A stretch of DNA of 64,000 bases, taken from positions 62,001 to 126,000 of the forward strand of contig NZ_JACJTU010000006.1 of NCBI RefSeq assembly GCF_014698835.1. The letters are read 5' to 3'. Under the pieces are notes generated by a model. It was not told where the DNA came from, did not search any database, and saw only the letters and a program-made list of their open reading frames with translations. Made by a program: the position numbers and the translations under genes. Shown one piece after another: positions 27,467 to 36,984 of this stretch. Numbering within the stretch: position 1 is the first letter of the stretch; each line of letters opens with the position of its first letter. The stretch is from Nostoc paludosum FACHB-159 (GTDB lineage: Bacteria; Cyanobacteriota; Cyanobacteriia; Cyanobacteriales; Nostocaceae).

Positions 27467-28006
27467 TTAAAATCTATCCGTTTCCTGAGGTGTTCCAACT
27501 GCTCCTGGTTGAGCTGTGAAGAAGTTTTGAGCAGCTTCATTCTGATATATGCATCTGATATCAGGGTTATCACTGTCCAAATTACCTGTAAAGCCAAAGG
27601 TATTTAAGCGATTCTTGCAATCTCTTACCTGGTCAGATGTCACCAGTTTACGTTGCTCTAAAAGTGCCCAGTTATTTTGTCGGATCACGCATCCAGGACG
27701 CATACTCGGCTGAGAAACATAGACATTGAACGGGTTGAGAGTCACGAACAGTCTAGCGTCCATCACCATAGCACTGGCTCCATACTGCACGCAGATCTCA
27801 GGGTTCGGTGCTTTGGTATCAATAAATTCACGGGAAGCGACATTTGATGGCGCCAATGTGGTTGTAGAACTAAAAGCAATGCCAATGCCAATTCCCAAAA
27901 TCAACACCCCTCCCATAATTGCAATAGTGAAGAGGTTAAACATTGGGGATTGGAAATTAGAGGGTTTAGAAGTAGTAGCAGATCTACCAGTCGATTTACG
28001 TCTCAT
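27467..28006 (-). CDS. DUF3172 membrane-anchored protein
   Basis: 179 residues. A Ser/Thr/Arg-rich N-terminus precedes one membrane segment (about 24-46, LFTIAIMGGVLILGIGIGIAF). The outer domain has four Cys (PEICVQYG, RPGCVIRQ, VRDCKNRL, DIRCIYQN). The pattern ICVQYGASAMVMDARLFVTL is that of DUF3172, a cyanobacterial family of unknown function. Four Cys outside the membrane suggest disulfides. Confidence 0.8.
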   Translation of the reverse strand: MRRKSTGRSATTSKPSNFQSPMFNLFTIAIMGGVLILGIGIGIAFSSTTTLAPSNVASREFIDTKAPNPEICVQYGASAMVMDARLFVTLNPFNVYVSQPSMRPGCVIRQNNWALLEQRKLVTSDQVRDCKNRLNTFGFTGNLDSDNPDIRCIYQNEAAQNFFTAQPGAVGTPQETDRF

Positions 28007-28357
28007 TGTTGCTTAATCACCTTCACGTCAATTAGCAGGAGTAGTCTAAATTTTTCTACCTTTTTTAGTATGCCTAGTTTTAACTCTAATTGTTTGGGAG
28101 TTTTTGGCAATTTTCTTGTTAAATGACAAAAATAGCAAATTCTTTAAATGTTTGAATGTAATTTCAATGTTGGTTGGTTACAGTTTTCATTTGCATTAAC
28201 TAGCTAGTAATTTTATCTATTTTAGAATTAATAAATTTTTATTAGCGATTTACATGACAAATTTTTAGTTAGAGAGATTTTTATTACCCCTAGTATTTGA
28301 TGTATAAAACAATGTAAATTAACTTTGAATACAATTTCAATACTTAACTAAAAGCAA
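28007..28357. other. AT-rich divergent intergenic region
   Basis: No gene, clear repeat or hairpin seen. It separates the DUF3172 gene (minus) from the ABC-2 permease gene (plus) and must carry both promoters; I could not assign -10/-35 boxes with confidence. Confidence 0.5.
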
Positions 28358-29185
28358 GTGAAATTTCAAAGAGCGCTATTATCGGGCAAGAGGTTCAAAA
28401 CTTCGCAATTTCAAATTCTCCTAGCTGATAGTCTAACTATTTTTTGGGGAGATTGGCTAGATTTACGTGTGAGGGTTGTGCAAGTTGCTGCATCAGGCTT
28501 AATTTCTCCACTGATATATATTTTAGCTTTTGGCTTAGGTTTGGGTAGTTCCATCAAACCCGGCTCAGCAATTAGTGGTAACTATGACAACTATTTAGAA
28601 TTTATATTACCAGGGATGGTGGCGCTATCGTCAATGACCATTAGCTTTGGTGGCACGACATTTTCCATTTGTGGAGACAGATTATTTAGCAAAACTTTTG
28701 AGGAATTATTGTTAACTCCCATACATCCGTTAGCATTACACATCGGCAAAATGCTGGCGGGAGTAGTGCGGGGGTTGATGACATCTGGTTCGGTGATTTT
28801 AGTAGCGCTACTATTGACTGGAAACTGGAATTTTCTGAATCCTCTATTTCTAGCTTTAGTTGTACTCAATTGTGCTGTCTTTGCTGGGTTAGGTGTGATT
28901 GTCGGGTTGAGTGTGCGATCGCTCGAATCAGTCGGACTCTACAACAACTTTATAATTATCCCCATGTCTTTTTTAGGAGCGACCTTCTTTGACCCTGGTA
29001 CATTACCAGCAGCCCTGAAAGTTGTAGTTTATTTGTTACCACTAACCTACGCCAGCATCGGGCTGCGTGCAGCTGCTCATTTACCCTTGTCTCAGTTTCC
29101 TTGGTATAGCATACCGATTTTGTTAGTAGCCGCGATCGCTCTTTCTCTCTGGGGTGGTTATAAATTTGCTCACCAACAAGATTAG
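28358..29185 (+). CDS. ABC-2 type transporter permease
   Basis: 275 residues with about six membrane helices and the ABC-2 permease pattern: YLEFILPGMVALSSM, the SKTFEELLLTPIHPLAL amphipathic region, and FDPGTLPAALK before the last helices. Such permeases export drugs, lipids or polysaccharides with an ATPase partner. No ATP-binding subunit gene is adjacent, so the partner is encoded elsewhere. The start is the GTG at 28358; no ATG alternative precedes the conserved part. Confidence 0.87.
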   Translation: MKFQRALLSGKRFKTSQFQILLADSLTIFWGDWLDLRVRVVQVAASGLISPLIYILAFGLGLGSSIKPGSAISGNYDNYLEFILPGMVALSSMTISFGGTTFSICGDRLFSKTFEELLLTPIHPLALHIGKMLAGVVRGLMTSGSVILVALLLTGNWNFLNPLFLALVVLNCAVFAGLGVIVGLSVRSLESVGLYNNFIIIPMSFLGATFFDPGTLPAALKVVVYLLPLTYASIGLRAAAHLPLSQFPWYSIPILLVAAIALSLWGGYKFAHQQD

Positions 29186-29368
29186 AAACTTGAGAGATAG
29201 CAATCCTATTAGAATTGTGAAAAATATCAGTAGTGGCTGTTGAATGTTAAGTGTTAACAGCCTGAAAAGCAAAATTTCACTTTTTCATTTATGACTGCTA
29301 TAGCTTGAGAAAATGTAGAGATACCAAAATATTCGCAATCTAAAATCCAAAATCCAAAATTTTCCATT

Positions 29369-29836
29369 ATGCTGATTCGCCCCGCTTCCACAGGTGACGT
29401 ACCCGCAGTTTTACCAATGGTTGCCAAAATTTGTGCTTTGCATGAGTTTTGGGATTCTGCCAAATACGGTTTTTTAACGCATCCAGAACAGCGCTATGAA
29501 AAATGGTTAACGCGGTTGGCTAATAGCGAGCGCAGTGTATTTTTAGTATCCGAAAACCAAGCACAACTTATAGGGTTTTTAGTGGCGACAATTGAGCAAG
29601 AAATCCCAATTTATCGGTTACAAGAATTTGCTTTTATCCACGATATTTGGGTTGAGTCAGAATATCGAAAAAATGGAATTGCGCGACAAATGATAATACA
29701 AGCAGTGGAACGCTTTTCTCAAATGGGCATCAAGCAAATTAGGCTAGATACAGCAAATGCAAACGAGGCATCGCGGCGCTTGTTTGCATCCTGTGGTTTT
29801 CGGATTAGCACTATTGAAATGTTGAGAGAATTATGA
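29369..29836 (+). CDS. GNAT-family N-acetyltransferase
   Basis: 155 residues. The GNAT fold is marked by the start LIRPASTGDVPAVLPMV, beta4 (FIHDIWVESEYRKNGIARQM, whose RKNGIA is the acetyl-CoA loop) and LDTANANEASRRLFASCGF. The substrate is unknown. It differs from the RimJ-like enzyme at 5595 and is probably a small-molecule or protein acetyltransferase. Confidence 0.88.
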   Translation: MLIRPASTGDVPAVLPMVAKICALHEFWDSAKYGFLTHPEQRYEKWLTRLANSERSVFLVSENQAQLIGFLVATIEQEIPIYRLQEFAFIHDIWVESEYRKNGIARQMIIQAVERFSQMGIKQIRLDTANANEASRRLFASCGFRISTIEMLREL

Positions 29837-29918
29837 GTTAGGAGTTATGAGTTAGGAATTATCAGTTAGAAATTTTTAACTCCTCACTCCTCACTCCTAA
29901 CTTTGTCTTTTGTAACTG
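29837..29918. repeat. GAGTTAGGAGTT inverted repeat
   Basis: Plus-strand copies of GAGTTAGGAGTTATGAG are followed about 30 bp later by CTCCTCACTCCTCACTCCTAA, giving a long imperfect hairpin between convergent genes. The same family recurs near 2920-3030 and 57260-57350. Confidence 0.7.
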
Positions 29919-30395
29919 CTAACTAGCTAACAGAGTCTTTTCTAGAGAAGTCCAACGAAAAGCGCGATCGCCACCCCTTTCAATGACTACTTTCACCCGT
30001 GGTTCTAGTTTAGGCAAATTGGCTAAATATTCGATTTCCTGATCGGAAAGAATATTTCCTTCAATAATCCACAACACCAGCCCCTTTGACTTTGGTGGTA
30101 GCTGTTCTAAATGAGTATCAAGAATTGGTGGAGCATAGTATACATAACCTACCGCTGCACCGCTACCAGTACTTTTTTTGCCCAGATGGGGAGGTCTGAC
30201 TCCATGAACTCTTGTGAGATATGCAGCTACGTCGCCCAGTCCCTTGGCAGTAATGTGCAGCATAGTATAGCCAGCCGCACGAAGTCGGCGCTGATAGCGA
30301 CCTTCATAACCTCCTTCCAGAGGTACATACACTCCAAGAGCGCCAAATTTTTCCAGATCCCGGATTAAAGCGTTGCCAGTGGTAATTAGTGCCAT
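29919..30395 (-). CDS. ndhN: NAD(P)H-quinone oxidoreductase subunit N (NdhN)
   Basis: 158 residues, the usual length of NdhN, a peripheral subunit of the cyanobacterial/chloroplast NDH-1 complex on the thylakoid membrane (respiration and cyclic electron flow). The start MALITTGNALIRDLEKFGAL and the motif LRAAGYTMLHITAKGLGD are characteristic. It is transcribed away from the ribosomal superoperon. Confidence 0.95.
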   Translation of the reverse strand: MALITTGNALIRDLEKFGALGVYVPLEGGYEGRYQRRLRAAGYTMLHITAKGLGDVAAYLTRVHGVRPPHLGKKSTGSGAAVGYVYYAPPILDTHLEQLPPKSKGLVLWIIEGNILSDQEIEYLANLPKLEPRVKVVIERGGDRAFRWTSLEKTLLAS

Positions 30396-31410
30396 AGATT
30401 GATTGTTGTCTTATCCCACTTAGATATCTCTATTATTTACCGTGAACTGATAGATAGAGCATTTTTTTGGGAATTGCTCAAACAGTGGCTGTTGACTGTT
30501 GACCGTTGAATGAGGACTTAAAAGTTATTGTTTTTTTCCTCCGTTCGCGCAGCATCTCCTTTAGGAGAAGTTGGAGCGTAGACTTCTTTTGCTCCAACTT
30601 CTCTCGTTGTCTACCTTGTCTCCCTTATGCCTCCATACCCAATTCCAAAAAAATTACTGGACAATCATAAATAAATGATTTATATTATTAGATTGTGACC
30701 AAACGTGCAAATTAGCTTGCCGAACTTATGTCATTCTGAAATAGTGTTACCATCAAAGGCTGATTAGTCAATTTAAAGATGATAATTTAACGAAAGATTG
30801 TTCATAGGCTGGTAAACTAATAAAGCTTTTAGGTTAACATTGGAGCTTGTGAAGGAAAAAGCAAAGCTAATCCTCAGCTTCAGACTAAATTGACTCGTAA
30901 GCCCCTAAAAAAAAGGCAAAATCTTAAACTTTTGTTTAAGGTGTTTAGGAAACTAAAAACTGATTCACTAATACTGGCTCAGTCAATGGATACTGGGTGG
31001 TAAAAACCACTTAAGTCCAACTGCAACAAGGCAGTCGCCAATCTCAGGGAAGCCGTTCTTTGGGCAGATACAAATCGAAAACCCAGCGGCAACGCTGCCT
31101 GCTAAAAGTGCCACAGCAATTGCTTGAATAAAAGCATTGCTGCACACAGCTTAAAGCTGTAGCGCCTTGCATTCATTCCAGAAGTTACTCCTTCCCAAAG
31201 GGAAGAGACTTGTGGCTGTTATGGCGATCGCGTGAGTGAAACTAAACAGATTCGCCAAGCAGTACGGACACGGTTTGTTGTGTCCCAAAATATTTGGAGT
31301 GGTTGAGGCCATTCCAAATTTCCCAGGCTGTAGCCTAAACCGACACGTACAAAGCGTGTCCTCTAGAGTCGGATTCCAAGGTCAGCAAGTAGAAAGGAGA
31401 ACCAGTTACT
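30396..31410 (+). promoter_or_regulatory. 1-kb leader region of the ribosomal superoperon
   Basis: No gene seen. Near ndhN there is a 13-bp perfect stem GAGAAGTTGGAGC/GCTCCAACTTCTC (30565-30603). Further on are CAGCAATTGCT with AGCATTGCTG (about 31110-31143), ACAGCT-TAA-AGCTGT (about 31146-31161) and CTTCCC-AAA-GGGAAG (about 31191-31206). The promoter was not located with confidence. The most interesting part, 31266-31360, is listed separately. The AAAGGAG box at 31393-31399 serves rplC. Confidence 0.6.
31266..31360 (+). promoter_or_regulatory. Structured 5' leader of rplC with alternative pairings
   Basis: Hairpin A: GGACAC/GTGTCC (31266-31285). Hairpin B: 11 bp with one G-T pair (31292-31302 with 31309-31319). 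Hairpin D: GACACG/CGTGTC (31342-31360). The right side of A (TTTGT and GTGTC, 31274-31284) can instead pair with the left side of D (GACAC and ACAAA, 31342-31353), enclosing B. So A and D cannot both form when the long-range pairing forms. This would suit autoregulation by a ribosomal protein; that role is inferred. Confidence 0.5.
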
Positions 31411-32046
31411 GTGTCTGTAGGTATTCTCGGCACCAAGCTGGGCATGACCCAAATATTTGACGAGGCAGGAGTAGCCATTCCTGTCACCGTTATCCAAGCA
31501 GGGCCATGCACTGTTACACAAGTTAAAACAAAACAAACCGATGGTTACGCCGCCATTCAAGTTGGTTATGGCGAAGTCAAACCAAAGGCATTAAACAGAC
31601 CATTGTTGGGTCACTTAGCTAAATCATCTGCCCCAGCATTACGTCATTTAAATGAGTATCACACCGATAGCCCTAGCGATTATGCTTTAGGTCAACAGAT
31701 TAAAGCAGATATTTTTAGTGCAGGTGAAATTGTAGATGTAATCGGTACAAGTATAGGTCGCGGCTTTGCGGGCAACCAGAAGCGCAACAACTTTGGTCGG
31801 GGGCCGATGTCACACGGTTCTAAAAACCATAGAGCGCCTGGTTCCATTGGTGCTGGTACTACACCCGGTCGTGTCTATCCAGGTAAGCGGATGGCAGGGC
31901 GTTTAGGCGGTAGCCGCGTCACAATTCGCAAGCTGACTGTAGTGCGAGTAGACCCAGAACGCAACTTATTGCTAATTAAAGGAGCCATTCCTGGCAAACC
32001 AGGCGCTTTAGTAAATGTTGTACCTGCAAAGAAAGTTGGTAAGTAG
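31411..32046 (+). CDS. rplC: 50S ribosomal protein L3
   Basis: 211 residues, normal length. [19 protein letters not shown] and the loop with [20 protein letters not shown] are diagnostic. L3 starts 23S assembly and reaches into the peptidyl-transferase centre. Start GTG 31411 with AAAGGAG 11 nt upstream. It is the first gene of the superoperon here; rpsJ, first in E. coli, is not present. Confidence 0.97.
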   Translation: MSVGILGTKLGMTQIFDEAGVAIPVTVIQAGPCTVTQVKTKQTDGYAAIQVGYGEVKPKALNRPLLGHLAKSSAPALRHLNEYHTDSPSDYALGQQIKADIFSAGEIVDVIGTSIGRGFAGNQKRNNFGRGPMSHGSKNHRAPGSIGAGTTPGRVYPGKRMAGRLGGSRVTIRKLTVVRVDPERNLLLIKGAIPGKPGALVNVVPAKKVGK

Positions 32047-32171
32047 TCACTAGCCAATAGTCAACGGTCAACATTTGGACTAATGACTAATGACTAATGA
32101 ACGCCACTTGTTTCAACGGGGCAACCCCCGCAACCCAGTGGCTCCTAATGACTAATGACTAAGGACTAAAA
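32047..32171. repeat. Dispersed repeats between rplC and rplD
   Basis: TAATGACTAATGA-type repeats flank a GC-rich inverted block, GCCACTTG...CAGTGGC (about 32103-32141), with GGGGCAACCCC in its centre. The same GC-rich repeat family appears near 46770 and 57770. Confidence 0.65.
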
Positions 32172-32804
32172 ATGGTTGAAAGTGTAGTTAAAAATTGGCA
32201 AGGAGAAGAAGTCGGCCAGACGAGCTTTGAGTTGCGAGTTGCCAAAGAGGAAACGGCGTCTCATATTGTACACCGCGCTCTAGTACGGCAATTGAACAAC
32301 GCTCGTCAAGGAACTGCCAGTACAAAGACTCGTTCAGAAGTTAGAGGCGGCGGACGCAAGCCTTGGCGGCAAAAAGGCACCGGTCGCGCTCGTGCTGGAT
32401 CGATTCGTTCGCCATTATGGCGTGGTGGTGGTGTAATTTTTGGGCCCAAACCCAGAGATTTCAACCTGAAAATGAACCGCAAAGAACGGCGCTTAGCACT
32501 GCGAACAGCATTCGTCGACCGTATTGGCGATTTGATTGTGGTGGAAGAATTTAGCGAACAGCTATCGCGGCCAAAAACCAAAGATTTGGTAGCAGCATTG
32601 GCTCGTTGGGGAGCAGAACCAGAAAATAAGACATTATTAATATTGTCTGAATTTCCAGAAAACGTTTATTTGTCAGCCCGCAACATCGAAAACTTAAAGG
32701 TAATTGCAGCTGACCAGTTAAATGTTTACGATTTACTGCACGCTGACAAGATTGTGCTTACAACATCAGCCCTAGAAAAAATTCAGGAGGTCTACAGTGC
32801 CTAG
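32172..32804 (+). CDS. rplD: 50S ribosomal protein L4
   Basis: 210 residues. The conserved loop [20 protein letters not shown] and the [13 protein letters not shown] motif are clear; the loop lines the exit tunnel. In E. coli L4 also represses its own operon; whether it does here is unknown. Its end overlaps the rplW start by eight bases. Confidence 0.97.
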   Translation: MVESVVKNWQGEEVGQTSFELRVAKEETASHIVHRALVRQLNNARQGTASTKTRSEVRGGGRKPWRQKGTGRARAGSIRSPLWRGGGVIFGPKPRDFNLKMNRKERRLALRTAFVDRIGDLIVVEEFSEQLSRPKTKDLVAALARWGAEPENKTLLILSEFPENVYLSARNIENLKVIAADQLNVYDLLHADKIVLTTSALEKIQEVYSA

Positions 32805-33111
32805 CTTTGACCCCCGCGACCTAGCTGACTTAGTGCGTCGCCCAATTGTTACGGAGAAAGCGACGATCCTAATGGAGCAGAATAAATACACCTTTGAAGT
32901 AACTCCAAAAGCATCTAAGCCAGAAATCAAGGCGGCGATCGAAGACTTATTTCAAGTTAAGGTTGTAAAAGTCAATACCGCAGTGCCACCACGTAAAAAA
33001 CGCCGTGTTGGGAAATTTGTTGGTTTTAAGCCCCTGTATAAGCGAGCCATTGTTACCGTTGCTCCAGGGGATGTAGAGAAGATTAGACAAGTTTTATTCC
33101 CTGATGTCTAG
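32797..33111 (+). CDS. rplW: 50S ribosomal protein L23
   Basis: 104 residues; [22 protein letters not shown] is diagnostic. L23 sits at the tunnel exit and docks trigger factor and SRP. It starts with GTG 32797 inside the end of rplD, preceded by CAGGAGG, so the two are translationally coupled. Confidence 0.96.
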   Translation: MPSFDPRDLADLVRRPIVTEKATILMEQNKYTFEVTPKASKPEIKAAIEDLFQVKVVKVNTAVPPRKKRRVGKFVGFKPLYKRAIVTVAPGDVEKIRQVLFPDV

Positions 33112-33285
33112 GAATTTTAGATTTTAGATTGAGGAGTTTACTGAAAAATTACCATCAATGGTTGTAATTAGTTAAACACTCATTAAATCGAAAATCCAAA
33201 ATTCAGTAAATCCGTCTTGGAAAGTTCCGCTCGGCAAAAGCCGCGGCTGACATTTTCCGCAAAATCTCAAAATCCAAAATAGATT

Positions 33286-34149
33286 ATGGGTACTCGTTCC
33301 TATCGCCCTTATACCCCCAGTACTCGGCAAGTTACAATTTCTGACTTTTCAGAAATCACCAAAACTGAGCCAGAGAAATCTCTAACTAAATCCGTACACC
33401 GTCCTAAAGGTCGGAATAATCAAGGGCGGATAACCAGTCGTCGCCGGGGTGGCGGACACAAACGGCTTTACCGGATTATTGATTTTAAAAGGGATAAGCG
33501 TAATATTCCCGCACAAGTTGTAGCGATCGAATACGATCCTAACCGCAATGCCCGGATTGCGCTGTTGCATTACGAAGATGGCGAAAAACGCTATATTATC
33601 CAACCTAATGGCTTGAAAGTCGGGACAACAATTATTGCTGGCCCCGAAGCTCCTTTTGAAGACGGTAATGCCTTACCACTATCGAATATTCCCTTGGGTA
33701 CTAGCGTTCATAACGTAGAACTGACCCCTGGTAAAGGTGGTCAAATTGTACGTGCGGCTGGTGCTAGCGCACAAGTAGTGGCAAAAGAAGGTAATTACGT
33801 AACTCTTAAGCTGCCTTCAGGAGAAGTCCGGTTGATTCGGCGTGAATGCTACGCCACCATTGGGCAAGTAGGCAACACCGACGCGAGAAACCTGAGTGCA
33901 GGTAAAGCAGGACGAAATCGTTGGAAAGGTCGTCGTCCTAAGGTCAGAGGTAGCGTGATGAACCCAGTAGATCACCCACATGGTGGTGGTGAAGGTAGAG
34001 CGCCTATCGGTAGATCCGGCCCTGTAACACCTTGGGGTAAACCAACTTTGGGTGCCAAGACACGCAATCCCAAGAAACTCAGCAGCAAATACATTGTGCG
34101 TCGCCGCCGTAAGTCTTCTAAACGCGGTCGCGGCGGTCGTGAGTCATAG
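33286..34149 (+). CDS. rplB: 50S ribosomal protein L2
   Basis: 287 residues. [17 protein letters not shown] near the start, and [10 protein letters not shown] with the conserved His of the peptidyl-transferase region near residue 230. A basic C-terminus ([16 protein letters not shown]) is normal. The 174-bp gap before it holds AAATCCAAAAT repeats. Confidence 0.97.
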   Translation: MGTRSYRPYTPSTRQVTISDFSEITKTEPEKSLTKSVHRPKGRNNQGRITSRRRGGGHKRLYRIIDFKRDKRNIPAQVVAIEYDPNRNARIALLHYEDGEKRYIIQPNGLKVGTTIIAGPEAPFEDGNALPLSNIPLGTSVHNVELTPGKGGQIVRAAGASAQVVAKEGNYVTLKLPSGEVRLIRRECYATIGQVGNTDARNLSAGKAGRNRWKGRRPKVRGSVMNPVDHPHGGGEGRAPIGRSGPVTPWGKPTLGAKTRNPKKLSSKYIVRRRRKSSKRGRGGRES

Positions 34150-34312
34150 AATTTTAGATTTGAGATTTTGGATTTTAGATTGGGTGTAGTAAATTAAAAA
34201 TTCTTCTAGACCAATTAGATATCTAATCATCCAAAATCCAAAATCCAAGTTGCGCTGGAAGCGCACCAAAGGTGCGACCAAAATCCTTTCATCCAAAATC
34301 CAAAATTGAACT
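34150..34312. repeat. Dispersed inverted repeats between rplB and rpsS
   Basis: TTTTAGATTTGAGATTTTGG on the left and ATCCAAAATCCAAAATCC on the right can pair. Between them, TTGCGCTGGAAGCGCACCAAAGGTGCGACC holds GCGCTGGAAGCGC and GGTGCG palindromes; a similar CGCACCTTTGGTGCGC is seen near 2405-2425. Confidence 0.65.
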
Positions 34313-34591
34313 ATGGGTCGTTCTCTAAAAAAAGGTCCTTTCGTTGCGGATCATCTGCTTAAAAAAATTGAAAAGCTCAACGACACTAACAAAAAAGAAG
34401 TTATTAAAACTTGGTCACGAGCTTCGACAATTTTGCCTCTAATGGTTGGTCATACCATAGCTGTTCATAACGGACGCCAACACGTTCCAGTTTTTGTAAA
34501 TGAACAAATGGTAGGGCACAAGTTGGGTGAATTCGCCCCAACACGTACCTACAGGGGTCATGGGAAAAGTGACAAGAAATCAGGTAGGTAG
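34313..34591 (+). CDS. rpsS: 30S ribosomal protein S19
   Basis: 92 residues, normal length. [17 protein letters not shown] at the start, and [15 protein letters not shown] and [12 protein letters not shown] later are diagnostic. S19 lies in the 30S head next to S13. Confidence 0.97.
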   Translation: MGRSLKKGPFVADHLLKKIEKLNDTNKKEVIKTWSRASTILPLMVGHTIAVHNGRQHVPVFVNEQMVGHKLGEFAPTRTYRGHGKSDKKSGR

Positions 34592-34674
34592 TCATTAGTC
34601 ATTAGTCATCGGTCATTGGTCATTGGTCATTAGTTCTCGATAAAGAACAAAGGACAAAGACAAATGACAAAGCG

Positions 34675-34712
34675 CAAAGTCTGAGCTAAGGCTTCCTTAG
34701 ATCAGAACTTTG
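34675..34712 (+). promoter_or_regulatory. Hairpin in the rplV leader
   Basis: CAAAGT-CTGA-CTAAGG pairs with CCTTAG-TCAG-ACTTTG, with small bulges, around a short loop. It lies 42 bases before the rplV start. A related outer stem (GCGCAAAGTC...GAACTTTG) lies before truA near 46750-46832, so it is either a dispersed repeat or a shared control element. Confidence 0.5.
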
Positions 34713-34753
34713 TAAGAGAGGGCAGAAGACAAATGGCAAAAATGGAGAAAATT

Positions 34754-35110
34754 ATGGCTACTGATACTACTGAAGTGAAAGCGATCGCCCGTTTTATACG
34801 CATTTCTCCCTTGAAAGTGCGTCGCGTACTCGATCAAATCCGGGGGCGCTCGTATAGAGAAGCGTTAATTATTCTGGAATTCATGCCCTATCGCGCTACT
34901 GAACCTATATTGAAGGTTCTCAGAAGCGCTGCTGCTAATGCCGAACACAATGCTGGTTTAGATCGGACTCAACTAATAATTACCCAGGCTTATGCCGACC
35001 AAGGGCCTGTCCTGAAACGATTCCAGCCAAGGGCGCAAGGTCGAGCTTACCAAATCCGCAAGCCGACGTGTCATATTACTGTCGCCGTTGGAGCAGCTCC
35101 AGAAAAATAA
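34754..35110 (+). CDS. rplV: 50S ribosomal protein L22
   Basis: 118 residues from ATG 34754 ([16 protein letters not shown]), matching the usual cyanobacterial start, with GGAG a few bases before it. An in-frame ATG at 34733 would add seven residues. [22 protein letters not shown] and the C-terminal hairpin with [15 protein letters not shown] are diagnostic. L22 lines the exit tunnel. Confidence 0.96.
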   Translation: MATDTTEVKAIARFIRISPLKVRRVLDQIRGRSYREALIILEFMPYRATEPILKVLRSAAANAEHNAGLDRTQLIITQAYADQGPVLKRFQPRAQGRAYQIRKPTCHITVAVGAAPEK

Positions 35111-35143
35111 CGATCTTAGTCAGAAATTTTAGAGGAAGCATTC

Positions 35144-35929
35144 GTGGGACAGAAAATTCATCCAGTCGGTTTTCGCCTGGGTATTACACAAGAACATCAA
35201 TCCCGTTGGTTTGCAGTTCCGGAACGTTATCCAGAACTTTTACAAGAAGACCATAAACTCCGTACATACATAGAACAAAAGCTCGGTAGACTCGCTCAAA
35301 ACAACGCCGGAATTTCCGAAGTACGGATTGAGCGCAAAGCCGACCAAATCGACCTAGAAGTACGCACAGCTCGACCAGGGGTAGTAGTAGGTCGCGGCGG
35401 GCAAGGCATAGAATCCTTGCGTACTGGACTCCAAGGACTATTGGGTAGTAATCGCCAAATTCGCATTAACGTAGTTGAAGTGCAACGAGTTGATGCTGAT
35501 GCCTACCTGATTGCTGAATACATTGCTCAACAATTAGAACGCCGTGTTTCTTTCCGTCGGGTAGTGCGACAAGCGATTCAGCGTGCCCAACGTGCTGGTG
35601 TCCAAGGTATTAAAATCCAAGTCAGCGGCCGCCTCAACGGTGCTGAAATTGCTCGGACAGAGTGGACTCGTGAAGGTAGAGTCCCTCTACATACCTTACG
35701 AGCTGACATTGACTACTCTTATTGCACTGCAAAAACTATTTACGGCATTTTGGGCATCAAAGTATGGGTGTTTAAGGGAGAAATTATCCCTGGACAGGAA
35801 GAAACTGCACCACCACCCGCCGCTCGCGATCGCGAGCGGGGCGATCGGGGCGATCGCGATCGCGAACCCCGTCGTCGTCAACAACAACGCCGTCGTCAAC
35901 AATTTGAAGATCGTTCAAATGAAGGATAA
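35144..35929 (+). CDS. rpsC: 30S ribosomal protein S3 with extended charged tail
   Basis: 261 residues. Start GTG 35144 ([15 protein letters not shown]) with GAGGAAG upstream. The KH domain GRGGQGIE is near residue 84. The body ends near 220; the last 35 residues are a low-complexity tail ([17 protein letters not shown], then QQQRRRQQ) encoded by overlapping GCGATCGC/CGATCG units at about 35825-35865. S3 helps form the mRNA entry channel. Confidence 0.97.
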   Translation: MGQKIHPVGFRLGITQEHQSRWFAVPERYPELLQEDHKLRTYIEQKLGRLAQNNAGISEVRIERKADQIDLEVRTARPGVVVGRGGQGIESLRTGLQGLLGSNRQIRINVVEVQRVDADAYLIAEYIAQQLERRVSFRRVVRQAIQRAQRAGVQGIKIQVSGRLNGAEIARTEWTREGRVPLHTLRADIDYSYCTAKTIYGILGIKVWVFKGEIIPGQEETAPPPAARDRERGDRGDRDREPRRRQQQRRRQQFEDRSNEG

Positions 35930-36022
35930 ATGGGAATGGGGCATGAAGCATGAGGCATTAAGAATTGACAATGCCCAATGCCCAATGCCCAATGCCCAAT
36001 GCCCAGTACCCAGTACCTAATC
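35930..36022. repeat. CCCAATGCCCAATG tandem repeat between rpsC and rplP
   Basis: About four copies of AATGCCC (35970-36003) follow GGGGCATGAAGCATGAGGCAT, its imperfect complement, so a hairpin can form. A frame open upstream of rplP through this repeat is not taken as coding. Confidence 0.75.
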
Positions 36023-36448
36023 ATGTTAAGTCCTAGAAGAACTAAATTCCGCAAACAACAGCGCGGACGGATGGAGGGACTAGCCACCCGTGGTAGTACC
36101 CTCAACTTCGGTGATTTTGCACTCCAAGCTCAAGAACCTGCTTGGATTACCTCTCGGCAAATAGAAGCTTCTCGGCGGGCAATGACTCGTTATATTCGCC
36201 GGGGTGGACAAATCTGGATTCGGATTTTCCCTGATAAGCCTGTAACCATGCGTCCTGCGGAAACCCGGATGGGTTCCGGTAAGGGTTCGCCAGAGTTTTG
36301 GGTAGCTGTAGTCAAGCCAGGGCGGATTATGTTTGAAATCGCTGGCGTTTCTGAAGAAATCGCCCGTGAAGCCATGCGCTTGGCTGCATATAAGCTGCCA
36401 ATAAAAACCAAATTTATTGTGCGCTCTCAACCACAGGAGCAGGAGTAG
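36023..36448 (+). CDS. rplP: 50S ribosomal protein L16
   Basis: 141 residues from ATG 36023 ([16 protein letters not shown]), the universal L16 start; the frame is open further upstream only through repeats. [15 protein letters not shown] and [19 protein letters not shown] are diagnostic. L16 helps shape the A and P tRNA sites. Confidence 0.97.
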   Translation: MLSPRRTKFRKQQRGRMEGLATRGSTLNFGDFALQAQEPAWITSRQIEASRRAMTRYIRRGGQIWIRIFPDKPVTMRPAETRMGSGKGSPEFWVAVVKPGRIMFEIAGVSEEIAREAMRLAAYKLPIKTKFIVRSQPQEQE

Positions 36449-36451
36449 GTC

Positions 36452-36682
36452 ATGCCTCTTCCCAAAATTACAGAAGCAAGAGAATTAAGCGACGATAAAC
36501 TTTCTGAAGAAATTCTTGCTGTTAAAAGACAACTATTTCAGTTGCGCTTGCAAAAAGCAACAAGACAGCTAGACAAGCCCCACCAGTTCCGACATGCTAA
36601 GCACCGCCTAGCGCAATTGCTGACGGTCGAGGGAGAACGCAAACGGGCAGCAAATCAAACGCCGCAAGCACAAGAAGAGTAG
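36452..36682 (+). CDS. rpmC: 50S ribosomal protein L29
   Basis: 76 residues, two helices, start MPLPKITEARELSDDKLSEE and motif KRQLFQLRLQKATRQL. It follows rplP after three bases and is thus coupled to it. Confidence 0.95.
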   Translation: MPLPKITEARELSDDKLSEEILAVKRQLFQLRLQKATRQLDKPHQFRHAKHRLAQLLTVEGERKRAANQTPQAQEE

Positions 36683-36688
36683 GAGATT

Positions 36689-36937
36689 ATGGCAGTCAAA
36701 GAGCGAGTTGGCTTGGTAGTGAGCGACAAAATGCAAAAAACGGTGGTAGTCGCCGTAGAAAACCGCGCTCCTCATCCCAAGTACGGCAAGATTGTAGTCA
36801 ACACCCAGCGCTATAAAGTTCACGACGAAGAAAATCAGTGTAAAGTGGGCGATCGCGTCCGGATTCAGGAAACAAGACCCCTGAGTAAAACTAAGCGCTG
36901 GAAAATCACAGAAATCCTGAACGTCAAACCTGCTTAA
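36689..36937 (+). CDS. rpsQ: 30S ribosomal protein S17
   Basis: 82 residues; [20 protein letters not shown] and [14 protein letters not shown] are diagnostic. An AGGAG box lies just before ATG 36689; the gap from rpmC is six bases. Confidence 0.96.
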   Translation: MAVKERVGLVVSDKMQKTVVVAVENRAPHPKYGKIVVNTQRYKVHDEENQCKVGDRVRIQETRPLSKTKRWKITEILNVKPA

Positions 36938-36984
36938 ACCTCATAGTTGTTAGAAAACTAACAACATTACAAGGGAGTAAAATC

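Noticed and set aside
30396..31410. tRNA or other known stable RNA in the ribosomal leader
   Set aside because: No cloverleaf, T-loop or known small-RNA motif was found; only hairpins.
35583..36020. Open frame of 145 codons over the end of rpsC
   Set aside because: Shadow of rpsC that runs on into the AATGCCC repeat.
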